Positions 1-7,314 of a stretch of DNA of 38,629 bases are shown here, piece by piece. A model generated the notes under the pieces. That model ran no database searches, was not told the DNA's origin, and was given only the letters and a program-made list of their open reading frames with translations. Source of the stretch: a virus. The position numbers were made by a program, and so were the translations under genes. The stretch's first letter is position 1; each line of letters starts with the position of its first letter. The stretch lies in the IMG/VR virus record IMGVR_UViG_3300002138_000044, positions 1 to 38,629 of that record, one strand, 5' to 3'.

Positions 1-51
1 CGTATATTTGGTTCTGGAATTATGTTAGCATCGGCATCAGATTTAAAATAA
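1..51 (+). CDS. C-terminal end of an upstream gene (partial)
   Basis: Frame 1 is open from the window edge and ends in TAA at 49-51, giving the last 16 residues of a protein (RIFGSGIMLASASDLK). I do not recognise the tail. It is followed at once by the promoter/terminator element at 55-105. In T4 the clamp, clamp-loader and regA genes lie upstream of gene 43, but nothing in these 16 residues identifies any of them. Confidence 0.4.
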   Translation, partial: RIFGSGIMLASASDLK

Positions 52-54
52 GAT

Positions 55-83
55 TGTACTTTAAATCGTAAACAGGGTATAAT
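55..83 (+). promoter_or_regulatory. sigma70-type early promoter driving DNA polymerase
   Basis: TGTACT (55-60), a 17-base spacer containing AAATCGT, then a perfect TATAAT (78-83). This is the same architecture as eight other promoters in the window. The -10 box lies inside the 5' arm of the hairpin at 70-99, so RNA started here (about base 90) would lack that arm. Confidence 0.75.
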
Positions 84-105
84 AAACTATACCCTGTTTC
101 TTTTT
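70..105 (+). terminator. Rho-independent terminator overlapping the gene 43 promoter
   Basis: A perfect 12-bp inverted repeat, AAACAGGGTATA (70-81) and TATACCCTGTTT (88-99), with a 6-base loop, is followed by CTTTTT. It should stop transcripts entering from the upstream gene. The arrangement resembles the early-promoter/stem-loop cassettes (PeSLs) described in T4-type phages. Confidence 0.75.
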
Positions 106-128
106 CTATTGTGAATACTGTGAAATAA

Positions 129-2654
129 ATGCGATTCTATACAAACATTAGTCGTTATGGCAATAATCTTTTATATCGTGGATATGATGATGGTCGTCGT
201 GTCAAAAGAAAGATTCCATTTAAACCTACATTATATGTGAGGGGCAAAGGCAACTCTAAGTTCAATTCACTAGATGGCACCAACGTAGATGAAAAGAAAT
301 TTGATTCTATGCGTGAAGCAAAGGAGTTTATCGACAAATATAAAGATATGGAAAACTTTAAAGTGTATGGTAATACTAACTATATTGCTCAATACATTGC
401 TCAAGAATTTCCAGGTGAAATTAAATTCGATAAAAGCAAAATCCGTATTCATAACATCGATATTGAAGTTGCTTCTGATCAAGGTTTTCCAGAACCAGAC
501 GAAGCAAAGCATACAGTAACTGCTATTGCTATTAAAGATAGTATCCTCGATACTTATTTTGTTTGGGCTCTAGGAGACTATGACGTTGATAAGTCTATTA
601 TGAAAACTTATCAAGTTAGATATATGAAATGCGCTTCTGAAGAACAGCTGCTCAAACAATTCATTCAATTCTGGTTTGAAGAACATACTACTCCCGATGT
701 AGTTACAGGTTGGAATATTCGTAAGTTTGATATTCCGTATCTTGTAAATAGAATACGCCGTTTGTTTGGAGATGAGGAAGTTAAGAAGCTTTCTCCTTGG
801 GGCATGGTTGAAGAACGCATGGTGACAATGCGAAAAGGTCTGGTGCAATTATATGAGATCAGTGGCATTTCACAACTTGATTACATGGATATTTTCCAAA
901 AGTTTGGTTACTCCTTTGGTCCACAAGAATCTTATCGGCTCGATCACATAGCATATGTTGTATTAGGTGAACGTAAACTTGCGTATGACGGAACACTGTT
1001 TTCATTATACAAGAACGACCATCAGAAATTTATCGATTATAATATTAAAGACGTAGATCTAGTTGATCGCATAGACGATAAGATTGCTATGCTTACATTG
1101 ACTATGACTATGGCGTATAAAGCTGGCGTCAATTATTCTGATACAATGGGTACTGTTGGCATATGGGATTCTCTAATTCATAGAGATCTTATGTCTAGAA
1201 ATATCATTGTTCCTCCAGTAAAAGAAAGCTTTAAATCAGATTATGAAGGTGGATATGTTAAAGAACCTCAATGTGGAATTCATGATTGGGTATGTAGCTT
1301 TGACGTAAATTCACTTTATCCAAATATCATTGTTCAATGGAACATGAGTCCTGAAACAATCGTTCGTAAAGTAGAACAAGATATTACTATTGAAAATATC
1401 TTAAATGGTTACGTTGCAGAAACAGCAAAGAACAATAATATGTCTATGGCTGCAACAGGCCAATATTTCTCGAATGAAAAGCAAGGATTCATGCCTCGAA
1501 TTATTGAGGGCTTATACGATGAACGCACTGTCATCAAAAAGAAAATGCTTTCATCTAAACAAGAACTCGAAACTTGTGACAAAAGTAATAAAGCAGAAGT
1601 ATATCGAATTGAACGAGATATTGCTCACTTTGAAAATCAGCAATTGGCTATTAAGATTCTTCTAAATTCTCTTTATGGCGCACTTGGCAATAAGTATTTC
1701 AGATACTTTAAGATGGAAATCGCTGAAGGTATTACTATAACTGGTCAAACTATTATTAAATGGGGTGAAAAGCATATCAATAGTTACCTAAACAAAGCTC
1801 TTAAAACAGATAAAGATTATGTAATTGCAATTGATACTGATTCAATTTACGCAAACTTATCTGGTTTGATTGATGCTGTTATTCCTAATGCTACATTTGA
1901 ACGTAAAGTAGATTTTCTTTCTAAAGCTTGTAGTGAAATGGAAACAAGTGTTTTCGATAAAGCATTTGAAACTCTTGGCAATAACTTAAATGTGCATAAG
2001 CTTCGGATTAACATGAAGCGAGAAAGCATTGCTAATCGTGGAATTTGGACAGCAAAGAAACGTTACATTCTAAATGTTTGTGATAATGAAGGAGTTCGTT
2101 ACTCTGAACCCAAGTTAAAGATCATGGGTATTGAAGCGGTTAAGTCATCTACTCCTGCTGTATGTAGAGAAGCTATGGAACAATTATTCAAGATTCTTAT
2201 CAATGGTACTGAATTAGAAACTCAAAAATTCATACTTGGCTTTAGAAACAGGTTTGATAGTTTGCCTGCTCATGAAAAAGCTTTTCCACGTGGTGTATCT
2301 TCTTTGAAGCAACACTCTGATTCTAAGATGATTTACAAGAAGGGTACTCCTATTAATTCAAGAGCTGCATTGATGTATAATCACTTGCTTAAAAAGAATG
2401 GCTTGGAAAACAAATATGAAATGATTAAAGAAGGTGATAAGATTAAGTATATGTACTTAAATCCGCAAAATCCTATTCGTGAAAATGTGATTGCATTCCT
2501 AGAAATTCTTCCACCAGAATTTGGGTTACATAGATATATTGACAATGAAATGCAATTTGAAAAATCTTTTCTTGATCCCGCTAAAATTATTCTAGACTCT
2601 ATTGGCTGGCGAGCTGAAGAGCAATCATCTTTGGAGGATTTCTTTGGTGCATAA
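129..2654 (+). CDS. 43: Family B DNA polymerase, T4 gp43 type
   Basis: Replicative DNA polymerase with 3'-5' proofreading, 841 aa (T4 gp43 is 898). The exonuclease I motif is HNIDIEVAS with D111 and E113, matching T4 D112/E114. Polymerase motif A is DVNSLYPNII near residue 392, motif B is KILLNSLYGALGNKYFRY near residue 510, and motif C is DTDSIY near residue 568. All catalytic acidic residues are present and there is no intein or intron. The ATG at 129 follows a promoter with no strong Shine-Dalgarno, but the first residues (MRFYTNISRYGNNLLYRG) look like the normal family N-terminus. It heads a replication operon with UvsX and gp41 downstream. Confidence 0.97.
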   Translation: MRFYTNISRYGNNLLYRGYDDGRRVKRKIPFKPTLYVRGKGNSKFNSLDGTNVDEKKFDSMREAKEFIDKYKDMENFKVYGNTNYIAQYIAQEFPGEIKFDKSKIRIHNIDIEVASDQGFPEPDEAKHTVTAIAIKDSILDTYFVWALGDYDVDKSIMKTYQVRYMKCASEEQLLKQFIQFWFEEHTTPDVVTGWNIRKFDIPYLVNRIRRLFGDEEVKKLSPWGMVEERMVTMRKGLVQLYEISGISQLDYMDIFQKFGYSFGPQESYRLDHIAYVVLGERKLAYDGTLFSLYKNDHQKFIDYNIKDVDLVDRIDDKIAMLTLTMTMAYKAGVNYSDTMGTVGIWDSLIHRDLMSRNIIVPPVKESFKSDYEGGYVKEPQCGIHDWVCSFDVNSLYPNIIVQWNMSPETIVRKVEQDITIENILNGYVAETAKNNNMSMAATGQYFSNEKQGFMPRIIEGLYDERTVIKKKMLSSKQELETCDKSNKAEVYRIERDIAHFENQQLAIKILLNSLYGALGNKYFRYFKMEIAEGITITGQTIIKWGEKHINSYLNKALKTDKDYVIAIDTDSIYANLSGLIDAVIPNATFERKVDFLSKACSEMETSVFDKAFETLGNNLNVHKLRINMKRESIANRGIWTAKKRYILNVCDNEGVRYSEPKLKIMGIEAVKSSTPAVCREAMEQLFKILINGTELETQKFILGFRNRFDSLPAHEKAFPRGVSSLKQHSDSKMIYKKGTPINSRAALMYNHLLKKNGLENKYEMIKEGDKIKYMYLNPQNPIRENVIAFLEILPPEFGLHRYIDNEMQFEKSFLDPAKIILDSIGWRAEEQSSLEDFFGA

Positions 2655-3186
2655 TATACGTATCGTTAAAACTGGAATCAACGTATCAAAGATTCTTGAT
2701 CAACTTAAAAAATATCCAGAAGACTGGAACTCCGAATCTAAAATAGAGAGCGCTAAAAGTTGCGTTGATGTACATGGCTTTCCGCAAATAGATGTAGGTG
2801 TTCTTCAATTAGTTATAGGCGGAGTGAAAAGCATAGATGAATACGTAGGAGATACTGAAATATGTATCCCTACACCGGCATACAAAAAACATACACACAT
2901 CATCAATTTTTTAAAGCGTCATTTCAAAAAATATAATCGTTGTGGATTCTTATCTCTTCCTGTAGGAAAAGGCGTAGGAAAACATATTGACATTGGAACA
3001 TACTATCAAACAAAAGATCGATATCATCTTTCAATTCAAGGTACATACGAGTACACCGTTGGAGACGAATCTATTATAGTAAATCCTGGAACACTTTTCT
3101 GGTTTAATAATAAATTAGAACACGCTGCTCAAAATGTAGGTGATTCTACACGCATTACTTTTGTCTTTGACGTACCGCATAAATGA
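2647..3186 (+). CDS. Aspartyl/asparaginyl beta-hydroxylase-like 2OG-Fe(II) dioxygenase
   Basis: Predicted 179-aa Fe(II)/2-oxoglutarate oxygenase. I chose the GTG at 2647 because GGAGG sits 9-10 bases upstream; an ATG/TTG further upstream in this frame has no such site. It overlaps the gp43 stop by 8 bases. The metal triad candidates are H113-x-D115 (KHIDIG) and H159 (LEHAAQN), and R169 in STRITFVFDV fits the 2-oxoglutarate-binding arginine. The segment RYHLSIQG (125-132) is typical of the aspartyl beta-hydroxylase family. The substrate is unknown. Related phage enzymes may hydroxylate proteins; action on DNA or nucleotides cannot be ruled out since this phage carries DNA-modification genes. 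Confidence 0.75.
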   Translation: MHNIRIVKTGINVSKILDQLKKYPEDWNSESKIESAKSCVDVHGFPQIDVGVLQLVIGGVKSIDEYVGDTEICIPTPAYKKHTHIINFLKRHFKKYNRCGFLSLPVGKGVGKHIDIGTYYQTKDRYHLSIQGTYEYTVGDESIIVNPGTLFWFNNKLEHAAQNVGDSTRITFVFDVPHK

Positions 3187-3196
3187 AATTTTAAAT

Positions 3197-3225
3197 TGTA
3201 TTTTTAATATGAATTGTTATATAGT
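3197..3225 (+). promoter_or_regulatory. Weaker sigma70-type promoter before uvsX
   Basis: TGTATT (3197-3202), 17 bases, TATAGT (3220-3225). It keeps the spacing of the other early promoters and an AATTGT in the spacer but has one or two mismatches in each box. It lies in the 64-base gap before uvsX. Confidence 0.45.
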
Positions 3226-3250
3226 GATACTATTTACATAAGGAATATAC

Positions 3251-4327
3251 ATGAGCATACTAGATAAAATCAAAAAGAATAGCACGATTAAAGACTCTGC
3301 TATTCTATCTGAATCAAAATTCTTTACTAAGAAGGATATGATTTCAACATCAATCCCAGTCATCAATGTTGCACTTAGCGGCAGGCTTGATGGTGGCTTA
3401 ACTCCAGGCCTCACAATGTGGGCTGGGCCAAGTAAACACTTTAAAACTGCCTTCAGTTTATTGATGGCTAAATCTTACATGGACAAATATGAAGATGCTG
3501 CTTTATTGTTTTATGATTCTGAGTTTGGTACTCCTCAGTCTTATTTCGATAGTTTCGGTATTGACACAAGTCGAGTTATTCATACCCCTCTTACCGATGT
3601 GGAACAATTAAAGTTTGACATCATGCAACAACTAGCTGGCATCGAACGTGGTGATCATCTAATTATCGTCATTGATTCAATCGGCAATCTAGCTTCTAAG
3701 AAAGAAGTTGAAGATGCTCTCGATGGTAAGTCTGTTGGTGATATGACTCGTGCTAAACAGATGAAGAGTTTGTTTCGTATGGTAACACCTCACTTGAATT
3801 TAAAAGACATTCCTCTAGTAGTTGTTAATCACACCTACATGGAAATTGGTATGTTCCCCAAAGCAATTGTTGGTGGTGGAACAGGTTCGTATTATTCTGC
3901 TGATAATATATTCATCCTTGGTCGACAACAAGAAAAAGAAGGAACCGAAATTATTGGCTATAACTATATAATTAATGTGGAAAAATCACGATATGTTAAA
4001 GAAAAATCTAAAATACCTATTTCTGTATCTTTTGATGGTGGTATTAGCAAGTGGTCTGGCTTATTGGATATCGCTATCGAATCTGGGCACATCATCAAAC
4101 CCAGCAATGGTTGGTATTCGAAAGTAGATAAAGATACTGGAGAAATTGAAGAAAAGAAATATCGTATCAAAGATACTGATACTAAAGATTTCTGGATGTC
4201 AATCGTTACTTCAAAATCTTTTAATGAGTTTGTGCAAAACAAGTATGCTCTTGCGCATGGTGATATTATCCGCGATGATGAAATTATTACCGATATGGCT
4301 AAATATAAAAATGATAAGACCGCATAA
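3251..4327 (+). CDS. uvsX: RecA-like recombinase UvsX
   Basis: Strand-exchange recombinase for recombination-dependent replication and repair, 358 aa (T4 UvsX 391). The Walker A loop is the T4-type variant GPSKHFKT (59-66; T4 has GPSKSFKS), and Walker B is LIIVIDSIGNLAS near residues 136-148. VVNHTYMEIG with a downstream GGGTGSYYSADNIFIL matches the DNA-binding loop region of UvsX. An AAGG Shine-Dalgarno precedes the ATG. The order uvsX, small gene, helicase is that of T4 uvsX-40-41. Confidence 0.95.
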   Translation: MSILDKIKKNSTIKDSAILSESKFFTKKDMISTSIPVINVALSGRLDGGLTPGLTMWAGPSKHFKTAFSLLMAKSYMDKYEDAALLFYDSEFGTPQSYFDSFGIDTSRVIHTPLTDVEQLKFDIMQQLAGIERGDHLIIVIDSIGNLASKKEVEDALDGKSVGDMTRAKQMKSLFRMVTPHLNLKDIPLVVVNHTYMEIGMFPKAIVGGGTGSYYSADNIFILGRQQEKEGTEIIGYNYIINVEKSRYVKEKSKIPISVSFDGGISKWSGLLDIAIESGHIIKPSNGWYSKVDKDTGEIEEKKYRIKDTDTKDFWMSIVTSKSFNEFVQNKYALAHGDIIRDDEIITDMAKYKNDKTA

Positions 4328-4646
4328 AGTATTAGGTAAAACGACAGAGCAAGGTGAGCTTCACGCACTAACGTTAACTGAAGGACCATTTGCAGGAATT
4401 ATTTTTGCTTATAAAAACGTATCTTTTGATGAAGATGCTGTTAATGATAAATTGCGTATGGGATATGAGTACGATGTCCATAGTGTACCGTATGACAAAA
4501 ATGACTATGATGTAAAAGCTTTTGAAAAAGAACTCGGTGACTTCTTAGTAGAATTGCTTTATTATGGGCTCGAACACAATCATCTAGGATATATTAATGA
4601 CGACAAGACTCGAAAAGACGATACTATCAAACTTGATTCACAGTGA
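4311..4646 (+). CDS. Small protein between uvsX and the helicase (position of T4 gene 40)
   Basis: 111-aa protein of unknown function. The ATG at 4311 lies inside the last codons of uvsX and the gene ends 50 bases inside the helicase gene, so it is translationally nested between the two. The protein begins MIRPHKVLGKTTEQGELH, has a central beta-rich part (EGPFAGIIFAYKNVSF) and an acidic, helical C-terminus. It has the position of T4 gene 40 (head-assembly initiation), but I see no clear similarity to gp40, and no membrane segment, so I do not transfer that name. The frame extends further upstream, but those codons overlap uvsX fully and are unlikely to be used. Confidence 0.7.
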   Translation: MIRPHKVLGKTTEQGELHALTLTEGPFAGIIFAYKNVSFDEDAVNDKLRMGYEYDVHSVPYDKNDYDVKAFEKELGDFLVELLYYGLEHNHLGYINDDKTRKDDTIKLDSQ

Positions 4647-5985
4647 AGATTATTGCAGAAAAGTAGTTCCATTTCTTAAGACTGAATATTTCAGTGATAA
4701 CTTTGAAAGAATTGTAGCACAAGAACTTCTAACTTTTTTTACAGAATATAATAAACCTGCATCTTTAGAAATTCTTGCAATTCAAATTGGAAAGCGTAAA
4801 CTTCACAAAGATCAAATTGAAAGCATTGAAAAATATATCAATGATCTCGATTTTATAACAGAAAATCAAGAATGGCTATATAAAAACACTGAAGTTTTTT
4901 GTAAGAAGCAAGCAGTCTATAACGCTATTATAAACTCATTTGAAATAATTGAAGGAAAGAACGACACTCTTACTGAAGATGCTATTCCATCGCTATTGTC
5001 AGATGCACTTTCAGTGTCCTTTGACAAATCAGTAGGCCATGATTATCTTGAAGATTTTGCTGAACGCTATGAATTTTATAATCGTAAAGAAGAAAAGCTT
5101 TCGTTTGATTTAGATCTATTTAATAAGATTACAAAGGGTGGTTTATCTAGGAAAACTCTTAACGTAATTCTTGCTGGCACTGGCGTAGGTAAGTCGTTAT
5201 TCATGTGCCACGTTGCTGCATCAGTTTTATCTCAAGCTAAAAACGTATTGTATATCACGATGGAAATGGCAGAAGAACGTATTGCAGAACGTATTGATGC
5301 TAATCTTCTTAATATGACAATGGATGAATTATCCAAAGTCGATAAAGATATCTATGAAACTCGCATTGGTAAACTGATTAAGAAAACTAATGGCAAACTA
5401 ATTATTAAAGAATACCCTACAGCCTCTGCTCATGCTGGTCACTTTAGAGCGCTGCTCGAAGAACTTAAACTTAAACGCGATTTTAAACCCGATATAGTTA
5501 TTATTGACTATTTAAATATTTGTGCTTCATCGCGCATTAAGCATGGGTCTGGTGTCAATTCTTATACATACATTAAGTCTATTGCAGAAGAACTTCGAGG
5601 TCTTGGTGTAGAATATAACGTGCCAATTCTTTCTGCAACACAAACAACTCGTGGTGGGTATGATAATACAGATGTAGATATCACAGATACTTCTGAATCA
5701 TTTGGTTTACCTGCTACAGTGGATTTAATGTTTGCTTTGATTTCTACTGAAGAATTAGAAAACCTTAATCAGATTATGGTTAAACAACTTAAGAATCGGT
5801 ATAATGATATCTCTTATTATAAAAGGTTTGTTGTAGGAGTTGATCGTGCTAGAATGAAACTATATGATGTAGAAGATTCTGCTCAGAAAAATATTGCAGA
5901 TTCTGGTCAAGATGATAGTCCAGTTTTTGACAAAGGTGCTTTTGGACAAAGAATGAAACAAGCAGGCGATGGGTTCAAATTCTAG
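4597..5985 (+). CDS. 41: Replicative DNA helicase, T4 gp41 (DnaB) type
   Basis: Hexameric 5'-3' helicase of the replisome, 462 aa (T4 gp41 475). Residues 1-160 form the N-terminal helical domain and 165-440 the RecA-fold ATPase. Walker A is AGTGVGKS (193-200) and Walker B lies in DIVIIDYLNICAS. Long stretches follow T4 gp41, e.g. NVLYITMEMAEERIAERID and AESFGLPATVDLM-type sequence in the C-terminal half. The ATG at 4597 gives MTTRLEKTILSNLIHSEDY, matching the start of T4 gp41 (MVEIILSHLIFDQAYF). Confidence 0.95.
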   Translation: MTTRLEKTILSNLIHSEDYCRKVVPFLKTEYFSDNFERIVAQELLTFFTEYNKPASLEILAIQIGKRKLHKDQIESIEKYINDLDFITENQEWLYKNTEVFCKKQAVYNAIINSFEIIEGKNDTLTEDAIPSLLSDALSVSFDKSVGHDYLEDFAERYEFYNRKEEKLSFDLDLFNKITKGGLSRKTLNVILAGTGVGKSLFMCHVAASVLSQAKNVLYITMEMAEERIAERIDANLLNMTMDELSKVDKDIYETRIGKLIKKTNGKLIIKEYPTASAHAGHFRALLEELKLKRDFKPDIVIIDYLNICASSRIKHGSGVNSYTYIKSIAEELRGLGVEYNVPILSATQTTRGGYDNTDVDITDTSESFGLPATVDLMFALISTEELENLNQIMVKQLKNRYNDISYYKRFVVGVDRARMKLYDVEDSAQKNIADSGQDDSPVFDKGAFGQRMKQAGDGFKF

Positions 5986-6014
5986 TTTCTTTTTAATAGT
6001 AACTGTGGTATAAT
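5986..6014 (+). promoter_or_regulatory. Candidate promoter before the MazG-like gene
   Basis: A perfect TATAAT (6009-6014) precedes the gene at 6034. The -35 position 17 bases upstream reads TTTCTT, unlike the TGTACA of the other promoters. It could be an activator-dependent middle promoter, but I see no clear MotA box. Confidence 0.35.
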
Positions 6015-6033
6015 ATAATTTTGGAGATATACT

Positions 6034-6459
6034 ATGAGTCGTAATTGGGTTTGGGATATAGAACGCATGCACAGTAAATATGGTGTATGTCCAGTAGTTA
6101 GAAGTTTCGATAAAGAAAAACTACAAAAGTTTTTAGAATTTCGTATCAATTTCTTACAAGAAGAACTTGATGAAATGAAGAATGCAAAGAATGCAGATGA
6201 TGTGGTTGATGCATTGATTGATCTTTGTGTGGTTGCTATTGGAACTCTTGATGCGTATGAAGTTAATTCTCTTGAAGCATGGGATAGAGTGTTAGAAGCA
6301 AACATGGCAAAAGAAGTTGGTATTAAGCCTTCGCGGCCTAATCCACTTTCGCTTCCGGATTTGATTAAAAACCCAGACTGGATAGCTCCATATCATTGGG
6401 ATAACACAGGGTTACTTGAAAAAATTATGCCAACCGGTGAACATACTAAAAATAAATGA
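6034..6459 (+). CDS. MazG-like nucleotide pyrophosphohydrolase, 3' end replaced by homing insertion
   Basis: 141-aa all-alpha NTP pyrophosphohydrolase-like protein. The metal-binding pattern is visible as QEELDEMKNA near residues 47-56 and DDVVDALIDLCVVAIG near residues 64-79. TTGGAGA provides a good ribosome site for ATG 6034. Such enzymes hydrolyse dNTPs or alarmones to monophosphates. The C-terminus (LIKNPDWIAPYHWDNTGLLEKIM) is nearly repeated by a separate 26-codon ORF at 7234-7314 beyond the HNH endonuclease, so the endonuclease gene has entered the 3' end of this gene and brought or created a second version of the tail. Confidence 0.85.
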   Translation: MSRNWVWDIERMHSKYGVCPVVRSFDKEKLQKFLEFRINFLQEELDEMKNAKNADDVVDALIDLCVVAIGTLDAYEVNSLEAWDRVLEANMAKEVGIKPSRPNPLSLPDLIKNPDWIAPYHWDNTGLLEKIMPTGEHTKNK

Positions 6460-6475
6460 CAAATATCTAGTTAAA

Positions 6476-6517
6476 CCTGCTAGTTGGAGTATAAATAACT
6501 ATATACCAACTAGCAGG
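6476..6517 (+). promoter_or_regulatory. Hairpin containing a late promoter; sequesters the endonuclease ribosome site
   Basis: Perfect 12-bp inverted repeat CCTGCTAGTTGG (6476-6487) and CCAACTAGCAGG (6506-6517). The 18-base loop holds TATAAATA (6490-6497), a T4-type late promoter. The AGGA Shine-Dalgarno for ATG 6528 overlaps the 3' arm. Read-through RNA would hide the site; RNA started from the late promoter, near 6503, lacks the 5' arm and leaves it open. Confidence 0.8.
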
Positions 6518-6527
6518 AATTGACATC

Positions 6528-7241
6528 ATGAATTATTTAAAAGTATATTATCAAATAATAAGTAGCGCACAAAGCAAAATTAGGAATAAAAAAGAATCAT
6601 ATTATGAATTACATCATATTACACCTAAATGCCAAGGTGGAACTGACGAAGATTCTAATTTAGTTTTGCTTACGGCCCGTGAACATTTCATAGCACACGT
6701 GTTACTTTGGAAAAATGATAGAAATAATTATAAACTTTTTGCTCCTTTATTGTATTTTAAACAGCATAAGCATGTTAAAAATTCTAGAACTTATGAAGAA
6801 ATTAGAATTATACATGGGTCATTTATGTCACTAGATAATCCTAGTAAACATTTATCTGATGATTCTAAATTATCAAAAAGTATGAAATTAAGTAATTATG
6901 CTAAAAATAGAACATCTGAACATAATGAAAAAATAAGTGCTTCAGCTAAAGGTAAGCAAAAACGATTAGGTTCAACATTATCTGAAGATAGTAAACATCT
7001 AATAAGATCATCGTTAAAAGAATATTATGCTGAGAATGAAATGAGTCAAGAAACTAAAGAAAAGATAAGATTGCGTGCTATAGGCAGAACACATTCTGCA
7101 GAATCTTTAGAAAAACAAAAGATTAGAGCGCTAGCTAGACCTAAAAAAACATGCCATATTTGCAATAAAGATAATTTAGATGCAGGTAATTATAAACAAC
7201 ATATAGATAGACATAAACGAAAAGATGAATACCATGAATAA
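6528..7241 (+). CDS. HNH homing endonuclease with NUMOD3-type repeats
   Basis: 237-aa free-standing homing endonuclease. The HNH nuclease domain is at the N-terminus: ELHHITPKCQGGTDEDSNLV, then LLTAREHFIAHVLL (residues about 25-62), with the paired His and the Asn of the fold. The middle holds NUMOD3-like helix motifs (SEHNEKISASAKGK, SAESLEKQKIRALARPK). The C-terminus has a small C2H2-like finger, CHICNKD then HIDRH. The gene is more AT-rich than its neighbours. It is flanked by two versions of the MazG C-terminus and controlled by a hairpin/late promoter. Confidence 0.92.
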   Translation: MNYLKVYYQIISSAQSKIRNKKESYYELHHITPKCQGGTDEDSNLVLLTAREHFIAHVLLWKNDRNNYKLFAPLLYFKQHKHVKNSRTYEEIRIIHGSFMSLDNPSKHLSDDSKLSKSMKLSNYAKNRTSEHNEKISASAKGKQKRLGSTLSEDSKHLIRSSLKEYYAENEMSQETKEKIRLRAIGRTHSAESLEKQKIRALARPKKTCHICNKDNLDAGNYKQHIDRHKRKDEYHE

Positions 7242-7314
7242 ATTGATTAAGCCAACTGGTTGGGTTGCTCCAACTCACGTTGATAATGTAGGATTGCTAG
7301 CAAAGGTATTTTGA
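7234..7314 (+). pseudogene. Displaced C-terminal piece of the MazG-like gene
   Basis: A 26-codon ORF, MNKLIKPTGWVAPTHVDNVG then LLAKVF. It aligns with the MazG tail LIKNPDWIAPYHWDNTG LLEKIM: the pattern LIK-W-AP-H-DN-GLL-K is kept. It overlaps the endonuclease stop by 8 bases and its TGA overlaps the next ATG (TGATG at 7312-7316), as expected if the intact gene was coupled to the primase-like gene. This is the original 3' end left behind by the endonuclease insertion; whether it is translated is unknown. Confidence 0.8.

Noticed and set aside
4146-4310. Extended N-terminus for the gene between uvsX and the helicase
   Set aside because: These codons lie wholly inside uvsX in another frame, with no ribosome site and unlikely amino-acid content.
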